Assembly: GCA_963971305.1 (NCBI GenBank)
Contig: OZ020305.1
Span: 45,283,750 to 45,347,749, forward strand
Direction of reading: 5' to 3'
From: Arcuatula senhousia
Taxonomy: Eukaryota > Mollusca > Bivalvia > Mytilida > Mytilidae
DNA: 64,000 nt
Shown here one piece after another: positions 12,301 through 25,100 of the stretch. The first letter of the stretch is position 1. Every line of letters begins with the position of its first letter. The notes below the pieces were generated by a model that saw nothing but the letters and a program-made list of their open reading frames with translations, had not been told where the DNA came from and did not search any database. The position numbers and the translations under genes are program-made.

Positions 12301-12819
12301 ATAGAAATAAGAAGTGTATAAGCAATGAAAAATAGGGAATCTAATGACCCTCTTATTATGTCTCCACTTTACTGAATGGGGACATCTTGTTTTTGTGTCT
12401 TCTTCTTTTTTTAGTTTTGTATTTGGCTTGTGGATGTATAATCATGAGATGATGTGTTGCATACCAGAGTGACCTGAATTACCTTGAATTTTGACCTCAA
12501 GTTCAAATGATGCTAATTTGTATGTGCAAAGTGTGTCTATACCTTAACTTTTTCATCCTTGGACATAGGGCATTTATATTAAGAATGTAAATAAATCATC
12601 ATTTATAATGAGTAGGTGTCAAAGTGACCTTGACCTTTGAAGGACCTCAAGGTCAAACTTGTGTTATTGAGGCAAATTAGAAAGGGTTGGGATTGGTATT
12701 TACAAGTTTTTGTTTTGTTAATTTTTCTGAAAATTTAAGTATAATCAAAATACAGTGTATATGCAGCTTTATATCTTTGATCAGTCAGAATTGATTTCAT
12801 ATTTTTAAGATAATCTCAA
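12301..12819. other. Intergenic, nothing recognised
   Basis: AT-rich, with a few TGACCTTGACCTTTGA-like phrases (12630-12650) of the kind seen in mollusc repeats. No ORF or boundary could be supported. Confidence 0.3.
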
Positions 12820-13861
12820 ACAAGACCAATCAATGTCTGGCCCTGCGTTGCACGGCAAAACGTTGAACCCTGTACGTTCTAGGCCCAATATGGACTGTCA
12901 AAATATTTTGACACTTGCATCCTATGGTGGACTTACAAAGCAATATTTGTCACATGCCACCCAATATTGTAGAAATAGACCCAAAAAAAATAGTTTCTAT
13001 TTTTTTCCCCTTTTGGTCCCCTGATTGCTAAACAGAAAAGGTGGGTCAAGAAAAAATTGTATCCTCCATTTTGTATCCAATATATGACCAAAATTAACTT
13101 GTAAAAAATTTTTCTAATTCGGACCATAAATAAAAAATGTCACATTTTTGCCCCTTTTGGGCCCCTTGTTCCTAAACAAAAAGAGACGGGACCCCAAAAT
13201 CATCCCCACCCTTTAGTTTATGGTGAGTAACACTACTGTAAAGTTTCATAGCATTTGGTCAACCAAAACAAGTTATTGTGGAAACAAATAAAACAGTTGC
13301 TTTTTTGGCCCCTTTAGGGCCCTTAGTTTCTAAACGAAAAAAGAGGGGACACCCAAAATAAGCCCAACCCGTCCTTTTATGGTAAGTAACATTACTGTAA
13401 AGTTAAGTTTCATAGCATTTGGTAAAACAGAACAAAAGTTATTGTGGAAAAAATTTAAAAAGTCGTTTTTTTGGCCCCCTTTGGGCCTCTAATTTCTAAA
13501 CGAAAAAAGAGGGGACACCCAAAATCAGCCCAACCCTTCCTTTTATGGTAAGTAACATTACTGTAAAGTTTCACAGCATTTGGTCGACCAGTACAAAAGT
13601 TATTGTGGAAAAAATTTAAAAAGTCACTTTTTTGGCCCCTTTTGGGCCCCTAATTTCTAAACGAAATTATAAAATGACTCCAAAAGGGGAGGTGCACATC
13701 TTCAATATATCTGTAATCACTGTGTAAAATTTCAAAAAGATCTAGTGTTTGGTTTTTGAGATTCAGATTACACAAGACAGGCACCCCATAGCGGGACGGA
13801 CGGACGGACAGACGGAGTGACCCGACTACTAGACCTGCTTTTGCCTTCGGCGACGCAGGTA
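12820..13861 (+). mobile_element. I: pearl/HINE-like element with 160-bp repeats
   Basis: Starts ACAAGACCAATCAATG, followed by CCTGCGT. Inside are about four tandem units of roughly 160 bp (phrase TTTCTAAACGAAA near 13328, 13494, 13653; GTAACATTACTGTAAAG repeated), then a GGACGGACGGACAGACGG tract. The end hairpin has GCCTTCGGC and then ACGCAGG, which is inverted relative to CCTGCGT at the start. No coding capacity. The left boundary is less sure than the right. Confidence 0.6.
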
Positions 13862-15611
13862 ACAAACAAATGTGCTTCCTTAGATCAACTTCAATTCTAA
13901 CACATTCAATAGGAGGATTAAGCACGGGTACTCCAAAGTACCTAGATGAGTTCCTGTTCAGCTTGGGGGAATTCACAATAAGTACTTCCACAAACATGTT
14001 ATTGACGAAGTCATTATAAAATGTAGTAAATATAAAGCAAAGTATTTGGAAATGTTTATTTCTTAAAAACAAAAGACTCTTAATGCTTCAAAGCAATGAA
14101 AATGTAAACAAACTAAAGATAAGATAAAGTTGGGGGAAAATTGGCTTACTGGGCCACTATTTCAACTGATTTGCTTTTCAAAGTTTTATATTGCCAACTA
14201 AAAATTCTAAAAAGAACCTATTTCTACAGAACAAATACAATTGAGCAATGTTCTCCTATTCTCTGTAATATTTATCACAGTGGATCTTATAATTAACAAC
14301 ATGATTTGTCTAACAACAAAAAAGAACAACATTAAACAATATAAATTTTCACCTTAAAGACAAGCTTACATATTCAGTCTTATTTATTTTCACTAGCATC
14401 TTGTCAAATATAATTCTAATAATGGAATATGTGGCATATTAACATACAAAAACAAATTCATACTTGACCCATCTTAAGAAGAAAAGTATACATTTCATAC
14501 AAAGTAAAAAAACTTCACAAATTTCCTGTATTTTTTTTTCCTCCACACCATTTTTTTTTATGAGAGAAATTTAGATTTTAAGCATATTCGCTGAGGACCC
14601 TTTCCCTATGACCAGGACAGAACTTTGTTAATTTTGTGAAAACATAGGACCAACTTTCTAACCTTATTGATAACAGAGAGCATAATTTTTTTCTAATAAA
14701 GGTGTCTCAGGGCTACTAGAATTTTACTTAAGATTACGTTCATTTTAGGCGCATTGATAGACCTTAATTTATAGATAAAAAATATCAAATAAAAAGAGGA
14801 GGCTACTGTTCATTTTAGAATGCTATCAGGATATAAAGGGGGAAAAGCTATAGAGACATCTAAATAAGAATTCCTACTAAAGAATTAGCTCAAATTCTGA
14901 CGAATATTCCCTTTTCAAAAGCTTTTTGAAATTGTCTGAAAAAAATATAGGGTCACTGTTATTATTTTTAAGATATTCAATGCAAATTGAAAAATTTCCT
15001 ATTCATTCTATATAAATTATCTCCCTTTGATTTAGAACAGGAAATTCTATAAATGATTAAAATGTCATTGTTTGTATCCCAATTGCCTTTAATTTGATAA
15101 AATATGTTATAGTATAAAGTCTGCCAAGTTCAGTTAGCTTATCAATTTTATATAGAATTCCAATATGTGCAAAAAGATGCTCAGTTTAAAAGCCTCAAGC
15201 CACCTTAATGCACTTCTCAATATGATGTTCCTTTTATGTTAAGTTTCATTTCAGTTCATAAAGTGGTTCTTAGGATCACAGAGATACTGTGAAAATGCCT
15301 ATAAATTTGAATTTTGAAATTTCATGGATTGAGAATAAAACACCTTTTAGTGGATTCATAAAGTCATGGTTTTCATGTATAGTACTCACTGAAAAATTAT
15401 ATAGTAACAGGAATAAATAAACTAAAATGAACAACTTTACAAGGTATACAAAGTTAAATAGCAAAAATCTATAGAAAATTGATTGTTGTAAACAAAAGAC
15501 TCTCAAGTCAAGCTTAATAATATTTCCTGAGTCAATCATTTAAAATAGCACTTATGATGATACATAAAAATATAATAAATACACAATATAAAACTATATA
15601 AAACATGGAAA
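13862..15611. other. Gap between element I and TIPIN stop; probably TIPIN 3' UTR
   Basis: AT-rich without repeats or supported ORFs. The part next to 15612 is presumably the 3' untranslated region of TIPIN on the minus strand. I could not pick one convincing polyadenylation signal. Confidence 0.35.
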
Positions 15612-16135
15612 TTAGTTATCTCCTAGACTGAGTAAGATTTCATCCTCTGAGAGTTCATCGTCTATCTTCTGTTTTTTAGGACTAGAGTGATTCTTCTTTA
15701 TATCGTTATCGTTTTGTCTCTTGTGATCCTGATTTGGAATGACTTCACTCATTACCTCCCCTGATTCCTGACTAGATTCTTTATTGATTGCTGCTTTACC
15801 TATGATAGGAATAACTTCACTCATTTCATTCTGTGACTGAGAGTTCAAGTTGCTGTCTTGATTCTCACTTCCAGAGTTATCTCCCTTAAAATTTGTACAT
15901 GCTGTTGCTATACTTATAGGCAATTCTGTGTCGTCTGCATGACCATTCTGAAGGGATGGGCAGGTAATACCATTTGAAAGTTCAGGGGTGTTTGGTATAG
16001 AACTATCAAAAGCTGCTGAGGTGCTAGTAGAACTTGGTGAATGTTTATCTGGAGATGATTGACTAGGCGACTGGATCATTGGTGATCTCTGAGGAACTGG
16101 TGACTGTGGGGCTCTAAAGGGGGACCCAGGAACAG
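15612..16135 (-). CDS. TIPIN: TIPIN exon 8, Ser/Pro-rich tail and stop
   Basis: Acceptor TTCAG just right of 16135; enters in phase 1. It begins with many SP dipeptides (GSPFRAPQSPVPQRSP) suited to CDK-type kinases and later has several SQ sites (SQSQ, SSQES) of the kind ATR/ATM use. It ends with the basic KKQKIDDELSEDEILLSLGD and TAA at 15614-15612. Low complexity, likely disordered; the acidic end may be a protein-binding tail. Confidence 0.85.
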
Positions 16136-19100
16136 CTGAATGAAAAGAAAAATAAGTCACATTATTCAATGTCTATAACCATTTTTGTTTAACACTTCTC
16201 ATCATTTTTTGTATGAAGATATTTTAAATAAATTTACTCATTTTTTCTGAAATACAAAATTTATCAAGATACATGATCTTTATAAAATTCTATGATTTCA
16301 TTATTTTGCATAGTGTACACTAGAGTTCAAGGTTTTAGTGGGTTACAGCCAACCAGGAAATTGATGACGTTTTTATTCTATATTAACTTCTTGCAACAAC
16401 ATGAACATGTACAAACCATGAAAATGAAAACATTAAACAAAATGTCTTTTAAGGGAAACAACATAAATTTAATCAGGAAAACAAGAGGCTCTCAAGAGCC
16501 TGAATCGCTCACCTGAACTACACAGATACATATATTTGTAGATATTTATAATTGTGCTTAACCATATGGGATTTGAATTTCTAAAATATCTTGGTTAGTT
16601 TTCAAGATATTGGGCTTAATAAGTTCAAATTTGGCAAAAATTAGGAAAAAGAACAATAGCTCCCACATCAGCAGTCATATTTTTTCCGAAGTTTCAGGAC
16701 AGGTAGATCTTAATATGCTGATCAATTTTGATTCTTGCACAATTTTGATATCTGTAACCATTTTTGAGTTATTAGCAAAAAACTGCAATTTACCCCTATG
16801 TTCTATTTTTAGCCATGGCAGCCATGTTTTTTTACGAATCAAAAATCCGAACGATAGAATCGTAGCATTTATGCTAAACAACAACTTTGCCAAGTTTGGT
16901 TGAAGTTGGATGTTTGGTGTCAGACAAGTTAATCTTTGAAATTCAGGGGTAAAGTAATGAAAAATGGTAAATTTTGACGCTTTAAGGGCCATAACTCCTA
17001 AAAGAAATGGTTCTACAGCTTTGACCTAATTAAATGAAATGTAGATCTTGATGTGCTTAATCATATGCAATTTGAATTTTAAAAATATCTTGTATAGTTT
17101 TCAAGATATAGGGCTAAATATGTGCAAAATTTAGAAAAAATCCAGAAAAAGGGTAATAACTCCTACATCGGTTGTTGGATCTTCTTGAAATTTTCTGGGC
17201 AGGTAGATCTTGAGCTGCTGATTACTTTTACCCTATGCCAGAATTTTGATATCTGGTACTGTTTTTGAGTTATTAGCAAAAAACTGCAATTTACCCCTAT
17301 GTTCTATTTTTAGCCATGGCGGCCATGTTTTTTTACGAATCAAAAATCCGAACGATAGTTTTGGTACACATAATGCTACTAAACAACTGTACCAAGTTTG
17401 GTTGCAATTGGACTTATGGTGTCTGACAAGTTAACGTTTGAAACATTGTTAACAGACGACGACGACGACGACGGACGCCAAGTGATGGTATAAGCTCACA
17501 TGGACCTTCGGTCCAGGTGAGCTAAAAATTAATCCAGAGTCTTAACATATTAACACAGAAGTAACTAAAACAAACAAGATTGCTACACGTAGCCATATTC
17601 TCCCCCCCCACCACATTAAAGTTAAAAATTTACTAAAATTTGAATAATTGAAATTGCATTGTGATTTGATCAACTACATATCATGACAAACCATCCTACA
17701 AAGTTTCATCAAAATCTGTTAAGCGGTCTCAGAGGAGTTGGGCTCACAAAGTGTTCCTATGACCTAAAATGAACAAAGTCGATAAAGTCCCATAACACCT
17801 GTAAAATTTGTCGAATCAAAATAAGGGTGTGATATGATCAACAACAGATCATGGCAAACAATCCTACAAAATTTCATCAAAATCTTTAGAGCGGTCTTAG
17901 AGGAGTTGCGCTCACAACGTGTTCCTATGACCTAAAAAGAACAAAGTCAATAAAGTCCAATTACTCCTATAAGATTTGTCGAATCATGACCCCCCTGCGA
18001 TATGATCAACAACATATCATGACAAACATTCCTACAAAATTTCATCAAAATCCATTGAGCAGTATCAGAGGAGTTGCGCTCACAAAGTGTTCCTATGACC
18101 AACAAGAGTTAACACTAAAGTATATCTCGCCTGCCGGCACCATCAGAAACAATTATTCTTTCTTACTTCCACTATATTTTGAATTTACATGGATTTTCAG
18201 TTTCTGAGATCAAAAGATGTTTATAGAACTTAAACATTGCAAATATATGCAATAAAAATAATCAAAGTCACTCAACCGGAAAATCAAGGTCAAGGTCAAA
18301 AGATGGGGATGCAACTGTGCTAAGCTACTACTGGGGAATATGCATACCAAGTTTCATCAACCTAGGACCTATAGTGTTTGAGATATGGAGGTGCTCGCAA
18401 AACTTTTCCATTGCTATTATATGTATTGAAAATTGTCAAAGTCACTCAACCGAAAAATCAAGGTCAAGGTCAAAAGATGGGGATGCAACTGTGCTAAGCT
18501 ACTACTGAGGCATATGCATACCAAGTTTCATCAACCTAGGACCTATAGTTCTTGAGATATGGAGGTGCTCGCAAAACTTTTTCATTGCTATTATATGTAT
18601 TGAAAATTGTCAAAGTCACTCAACTGGAAAATCAAGGTCAAGGTCAAAAGATGGGGATGCAACTGTGCTAAGCTACTACTGGGGCATATGCATACCAAGT
18701 TTCATCAACCCAGGACCTATAGTTCTTGAGATATAGAGGTGCTCGCAAAACTTTTTCATTGCTATTATATGTATTGAAAATTGTCAAAGTCACTCAACCG
18801 GAAAATCAAGGTCAAGGTCAAAAGATGGGGATGCAACTGTGCTAAGCTACTACTGGGGCATATGCATACCAAGTTTCATCAACCCAGGACCAATAGTTCT
18901 TGAGATATGGAGGTGCTCATAAAACTTTTTCAAAAAGTTAACGCCGCCGTCGCCGCCGCCGCCGGTAAAGTAACACCTATGTCCCGCTCTGCTTCGCAGG
19001 CGAGACAAAAATGAACAAAGAAGATAAAGTCCTAAAACACCTGTAAAATTTGTCGAATCAAAATAATGGTGCGATATGATCAACTAAATTTCATGAAAAA

Positions 19101-22100
19101 AAATCCTACAAAATTTCATCAAAATCCATTGAGCGGTCTCAGAGTAGTTGCGTTCACAAAGTGTTCCTATGACCTAAAATGCGCTCACAAAGTGTTCCTA
19201 TGACCTAAAATGAACAAAGTCGATAAAGTCCCATAACTCCTATAAAATTTGTCAAATCAAAATGGTGGTGCAATATGATCAACTACAGATCATGGCAAAC
19301 AATCCTTCAAAATTTCATCAAAATCCTTAGAGCGGTCTTAGAGGAGTTACGCTCACAAAGTGTTCCTATGACCTAAAAAGAACAAAGTCAATAAAGTCCC
19401 ATTACTCCTATAAAATTTGTCGAATCATGACCCGGTGGCGATATGATCAACAACATATCATGACAAACATTCCTACAGAATTTCATCAAAATCCACTGAG
19501 CAGTATCAGAGGAGTTGCACTCACAAAGTGTTCCTATGACCTAAAACAAGAGGCTCCCAGGAGCCTGAATCGCTCACCTGGTCTTGATGTCAACCCTATG
19601 AAGAACTTTACAACAGCTTTTTCTCTTTCAGCAATAGTTTTCATTCTGTAGGCCAAAAATGTGAAACATGTTATTTAAAGGGCCGTCTGACAACTCTGAC
19701 TCTATAGAGACCTTTATTGAGAGCTTAATGAACTGAACATTAAAGCAAGCAACCAATTTTCTTTTTCTGCTATAGTTATCATTATATAAGCCAAAAACAT
19801 GAAAACATTTTAATTTAGGGCTGCAATCCCTATAAGGGGTCATCTGAAAACTTCAAGCAAATAAATGCTTTTGTTGAGCTAAATGAGCTGAACATTGAAG
19901 CAAGCAACAGCTTTTCTTTATCCGCAATAGTTTTCATTCTATAGGCAAAAAAAAATATTTTTGGCCTTTAAGGGGCTGTAACCCCTATAATGGGTCACCT
20001 GACAACTTTGACACAATGAAGACTTTTGTAGAGCTAAATGAGTTGAACATTTATGCAAGCAACAGCTTTTCTCTGTCTGCAATAGTTTTCATTCTACAGA
20101 CCAAAAACACTAAATTTCACCTTTAAGGGGCTGTAACCCCTATAAGGGGTCATCTGATAACTTCGACTCTAAGGACACTTTTGTAAAGCCAATTGAGCTG
20201 AACATTAAAGCAAGCAACAGCTTTTCTCTATCTGCTATAGTTTTCATTCTATAGGCCAAAAACACTATTTTTCGCATTTAAGGGGCTGTAACCCCTTTAA
20301 GGGGTCATCTTACAACTTCGACTCTATGGACACATTTGTAGAGCTAAATGAGTTGAACATTTAAGCAAGCAACAGCTTTTCTCTATCTGCAATAGTTTTC
20401 ATTCTACAGGCCAAAAACACTATTTTTGGCCTTTAAGGGGCTGTAACCCCTACAAGGGGTCATCTGACAACTTCCACTCTATGGACACTTTTGTAGAGCT
20501 AATTGAGCTGAACATTTAAGCAAGCAACAGCTTTTCTCTATCTGCAATAGTTTTCATTCTACAGGCCAAAAACACTATTTTTTGCCTTAAAGGGGCTGTA
20601 ACCCCTATAAGGGGTCATCTGACAACTTCGACTCTATGGACACTTTGGTAGAGCTAATTGAGCTGAACATTTAAGCAAGCAACAGCTTTTCTCTACCTGT
20701 AATAGTTTTCATTTCAGAGGCCAAAAACATGAAAAATGTTATTTTTCACCTTTAAGGGGCCGTAACTCCTATAAGGGGTCATCTGAGAACTTCGACTCAA
20801 TGTAGACATTTGTAGAGCTTTTGATGCTGAAGCAGTAGCGTGGCATCAGATTTCATCTATCTCTTATACTCTTTGATTTACAAGCCAAAAACAGTAGTCT
20901 GACCCCCCCTGGTCTATTTTTAGTAACGGTGGCCATGTTTTTTGACGGATCAAAAATCCAAACACAAGTTTGGTGCAGGACACCCTAAGGATCAATCATA
21001 CCAAGTTTCATTGAATTCTGTTCTGTAGTTTCAGAGGAGAAGATTTTTGAAAAATTGTTAACGGACGACGACGACGACGGACGCCAAGTGATGGCAATAG
21101 CTCACATGGACCTTCGGTCTAGGTGAGCTAATGAACAAAGAAGATAAAAGTCCTATAACTCCTACATAAAATTTGTCAAATCATAATGGCGCTGCGATAT
21201 GATCAACTTCATATCATGACAAACAATCTTACAAAATTTCATCAAAATCCGAGGAGTGGTCTCAGAGGAGTTGCGCTCATAAAAGTGAGACAGACGCACC
21301 AACACACAGAGGAACGGACGAAGACCATTACAAGGTCCCTCCGTTGTGTTGGGGCGGGGGACAAAAAGAAAACACTCTGACATGAATTATACCTGGAACT
21401 TTAAACCCTTGTTTTCCTAATTTCTTCTGTAAGGCCAGCTGCTTGTTTCTTTCTATTCTTTCTCTCTGTTCTGGTGTTAGTCCCTGAAATCACATGCAAT
21501 TTTCAGTTTTATAATTTAAGATACCTGTGAGGCTGTAAGCATCTTGTCTTATAAAATCTAACCCAGCTCTCCTTGTACATTGATATCAATTAAAAAAAAT
21601 AGTTTAATAAAAGTTAACGAGATTCAAGTAACTAAACTTTTCTAATTTTTTTATTGAAACTGATACTTTTACAAAGAAAATATGCTATATGTCTTTTGAC
21701 CGTAAAAATCATCTCTTGGCTTACTTATTCAATGTATATAACTTTGATACTGCTAAGTTTCTTCACATGCTAAAAGAAATGCTTATGCATTAAAATAAAA
21801 TTTGCAAGTAACTTACTTCTTCCAGAGATTCTCCTTCTTTGAACAAGAAGTATGCACCAGTCATTTTGTACTCTAAAACTTCACTTACCCCTGACGAAGA
21901 TGTGGAGTTCAAAGGCGTTGCTGTATATTTAGGAGTAGAGGACTTAAGATCCTGTAGTGGCTTAGACAACTGTGACATGAGATGAGACATGGGCGTGGCA
22001 GGTTGTGAAGAGGGGGTGGTGTTTTTTCTTTCTTCCTCTTCGTGATCCCTGATGATGTCATCCCATTCCTCTTCATTAGCCGATGCACCATTCTATAATG

Positions 22101-25100
22101 ATAAGCAGATCATAATCAATGACATGGCCAATGCATTACTTTATAAGCATTTGTATTCAAGGAAATAAAAAATTTTGGTTAAAAGCACAAAACTTAATTG
22201 GTGGGGAAAACTTTCATGGATTTTGAATTATGATCTACACTCTTACTTAATATTCTAAATGCATGGGAATCTTATTTGAGGGACATACAAACCCACAATA
22301 TAAACAAAATGAAATCCTCCACAAACATTTTTGCTTCTACAGTACCATGATTTGATTAGTATTCCATCAACTTAATATGACGTAGGCATTAGCCTAAAAT
22401 CGGACGAAGTCAAAAATAATAGAAATAATAAAAATTAAAAAAAATTAATAATTTTTTTGTCAATGATTAAAAACCCCTTTTATTTTAGTCTTTAATCACC
22501 CCTGACATTCTTGTTAGAATATACCTTGGATCAGTAATCATGCAAACTTGAAAATTGCAAATACCATCCAATTGGGGGGGGGGGCTATCCAAATATTTGT
22601 GGACAACAGTAAGCGGGCACGAATTAACTTCTTCATGACGTCATTTCCCTGTCAGAGAATTTCGCGCTTCAGTAGACAACAAACATGTCAACATTCATTC
22701 AACCAGGTTTATAAGATTTTCCGTGTCAGTATTTAATTCTCGGTCGTATTGACATCAGGAGATCGATTTAGCAACCTGGCGGAAAATAACGGCATGAAGG
22801 TTTGAGGATATCACACAGGATTGAATACTTCCAAGGATACATCTCAGCATCTGAGGTAGGACCCTTTCTTTCCATTTTTAAATTTTGTTTTGTCATAGGC
22901 TGAGATAATGAGATTAGCTAAATCAGTGCAAGTCTTATTTATGATCATGGTGCATTATTGTTCGTATGTAAACATTCGCATATTGATTACGTTGACTTGG
23001 TGTCATGTTGTTATAGGTGACGTCATTTAGTAATGTTTTAGTCTGTCGTTATGTAAACACGTCGCCATATTGGAATCTGTTGTTATGGTGTTTTTTTGTA
23101 GGTCACTGACCAACGTTTCGAAAAAAGTTTCAATTTCGCACAAAAACTTTAAAAAAAATTGTTTGAAAATTTAATTGGCTTAGAAATTATATTTTGGCTT
23201 CGCCAAAACATAATTTCTTTTAAATTTCTTATGCGAAAACACAGCTAAAGTTGGCCTTCGGGGAATTATAGGATTGATTTACAAAATGCTACATCCGGTT
23301 TGCAACATTAATACACTTGTCATGTGACCTATATTCTACACTTAGTCGGACTTCGTCCGATATAAACTGTGTAAAAAATCAAAAAAATATAGTGTAGGTT
23401 TTTTTGAGTTTTGGTTTATACAGTCGAGGTACCTCCATGCGAAAGATGCATGATGGACAGGCATACATGTACAGATAACGAAGCTGAAACTCCTTCCCCT
23501 GATTTTTCATTTGGTGATGCAGGTAAAAATACACTCTCTTTTTGAGAGCAATAATGGTAGAAGTGTCAATATTTTAATTGTACTATGAGCTGACTTTTCT
23601 TAAAAGTCCAGTTTAGCACACTTGTTTTCCCAAACTTTCAGCGTCTTTTTTTACGCTTTTTTCTTTTCAAATTTCAAACAACATTAAGCCAGAAAAGCTA
23701 ATTTCTTTTTATTTTTGAATATATTTTGTTTCAAATCATATCACAATTGTTTAAAAATTGATTTATTCTTGCTTGTAAAATATTTATAGATACGTTTTAA
23801 CTTGGGAGCGTGACAGGTTAAACCTGCCTCATATTAATAATAATAATGAACCTGCATATGAACAAATTATATAAAAACATGCAATACAAACATTTAGAAA
23901 TCTATCATAATCAGAAAGGAAGTCTTTTGGAAAATGTATTGGTGCCTACATTCAAAGTTTCATTTGAAATATGATATTGGATCTGCAATACAATAAGAAT
24001 CTTTACATTGTAGTGTTAACTAATATTACCAAAATATCAAGTGCAAACTTCTTAGAGTCACTTTAAACACTATCATGACTTTAATCATGTTAATGGAAAC
24101 TTTGAAAATTATTATATTGGGTAAGATATAGATTGAGTAAAATATAAAATAGGAAGTTTCTCTTTCATTTTTAAAAATTAATATCTATATGCAATCAGGC
24201 TGACCTGTTTAGTTGGAGATTTGTCTTTATCATCACCAGCGACTTCATCATCTGAGGTTTGATGGACATAATCGTCATTTAATAATGGCATGTCCAGCCT
24301 CATCTTCTTGATGCAGGTCTGAAAAATAAAGAGACTTAAGATCATTCTTTGCCCTTTAAAATTTAGATGTATAAGAGTAAGATTCTCATGCTACAGATAT
24401 AACTATAAATATTATTAGTGAGCTCACAGGATACCCTTCACTTCATATAAAAACTCTTGATTGGAAAAAAATAAAGTCTGATTATCTCCCCTAAATAATA
24501 TTTGAGAGCAATACATGTCATTTCTTCATGCATATCTCCATATGATGTACAAATCAAAATCAATCAAGTGGCACAGTTTACAAATAAATTGGCAGCATAT
24601 AGACGGGAATATGCTCCAAACTTAAAATAAATTAAGTCTTTGTTTGAGAAGGGTATAATTACATGAATGGAGACAGATGGAGGATTTATAGGCTTGATTA
24701 AAATGTTAATTTTACAAATCTCACTAATTATTCTTTACTTAGCAGATTAAATCATGCTGTAGTATGTACTATAGAAAAACTATAAACGAAAAATATGAGG
24801 ATATCATCGAACTGGTACTTTTATACATATGTTTTCCTAATTCTTCTATTCAGAACACTGCAACCAAGATATTTTAAGCTTTAATTAGTTATTAAGTATA
24901 ATCTTGATGTACAAGTGTATACATTTCATCAAGATTGGACTAATGACAGCTTCTGAAACTAATTTCACATCAAATCTAATAAAAGCAAAACTACCCATGC
25001 AAGTAATAGGCAACTTAAATTGGTGACGCCACCAAAAAAGTTATAAAAGTTCAAACAACAATTATAATACCTGAACTTCCTTCTTTGTTCCTAATTTTTC

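Larger units (their letters stand above)
17574..21366 (+). mobile_element. H: 170-bp-repeat element, host of nested G1 and E2
   Basis: Starts AACAAGATTGCTACACGTAGC (here 20-base hairpin start ACAAGATTGCTACACGTAGC) and a C-run. It consists of tandem units of about 170 bp with phrases ATATGATCAAC, ATCATGACAAAC, and GAGGAGTTGCGCTCACAAAG, and ends near ACCATTACAAGGTCC and GGGGCGGGGGAC. It is interrupted twice, by G1 (18109-19012) and by E2 (19546-21130); the flanking repeat phase TATGACCTAAA / ATGAACAAAG resumes after each. Confidence 0.65.

Noticed and set aside
13650..14072. 140-codon minus-strand ORF
   Set aside because: Covers the GGACGG tract and hairpin end of element I; no family resemblance and low-complexity.
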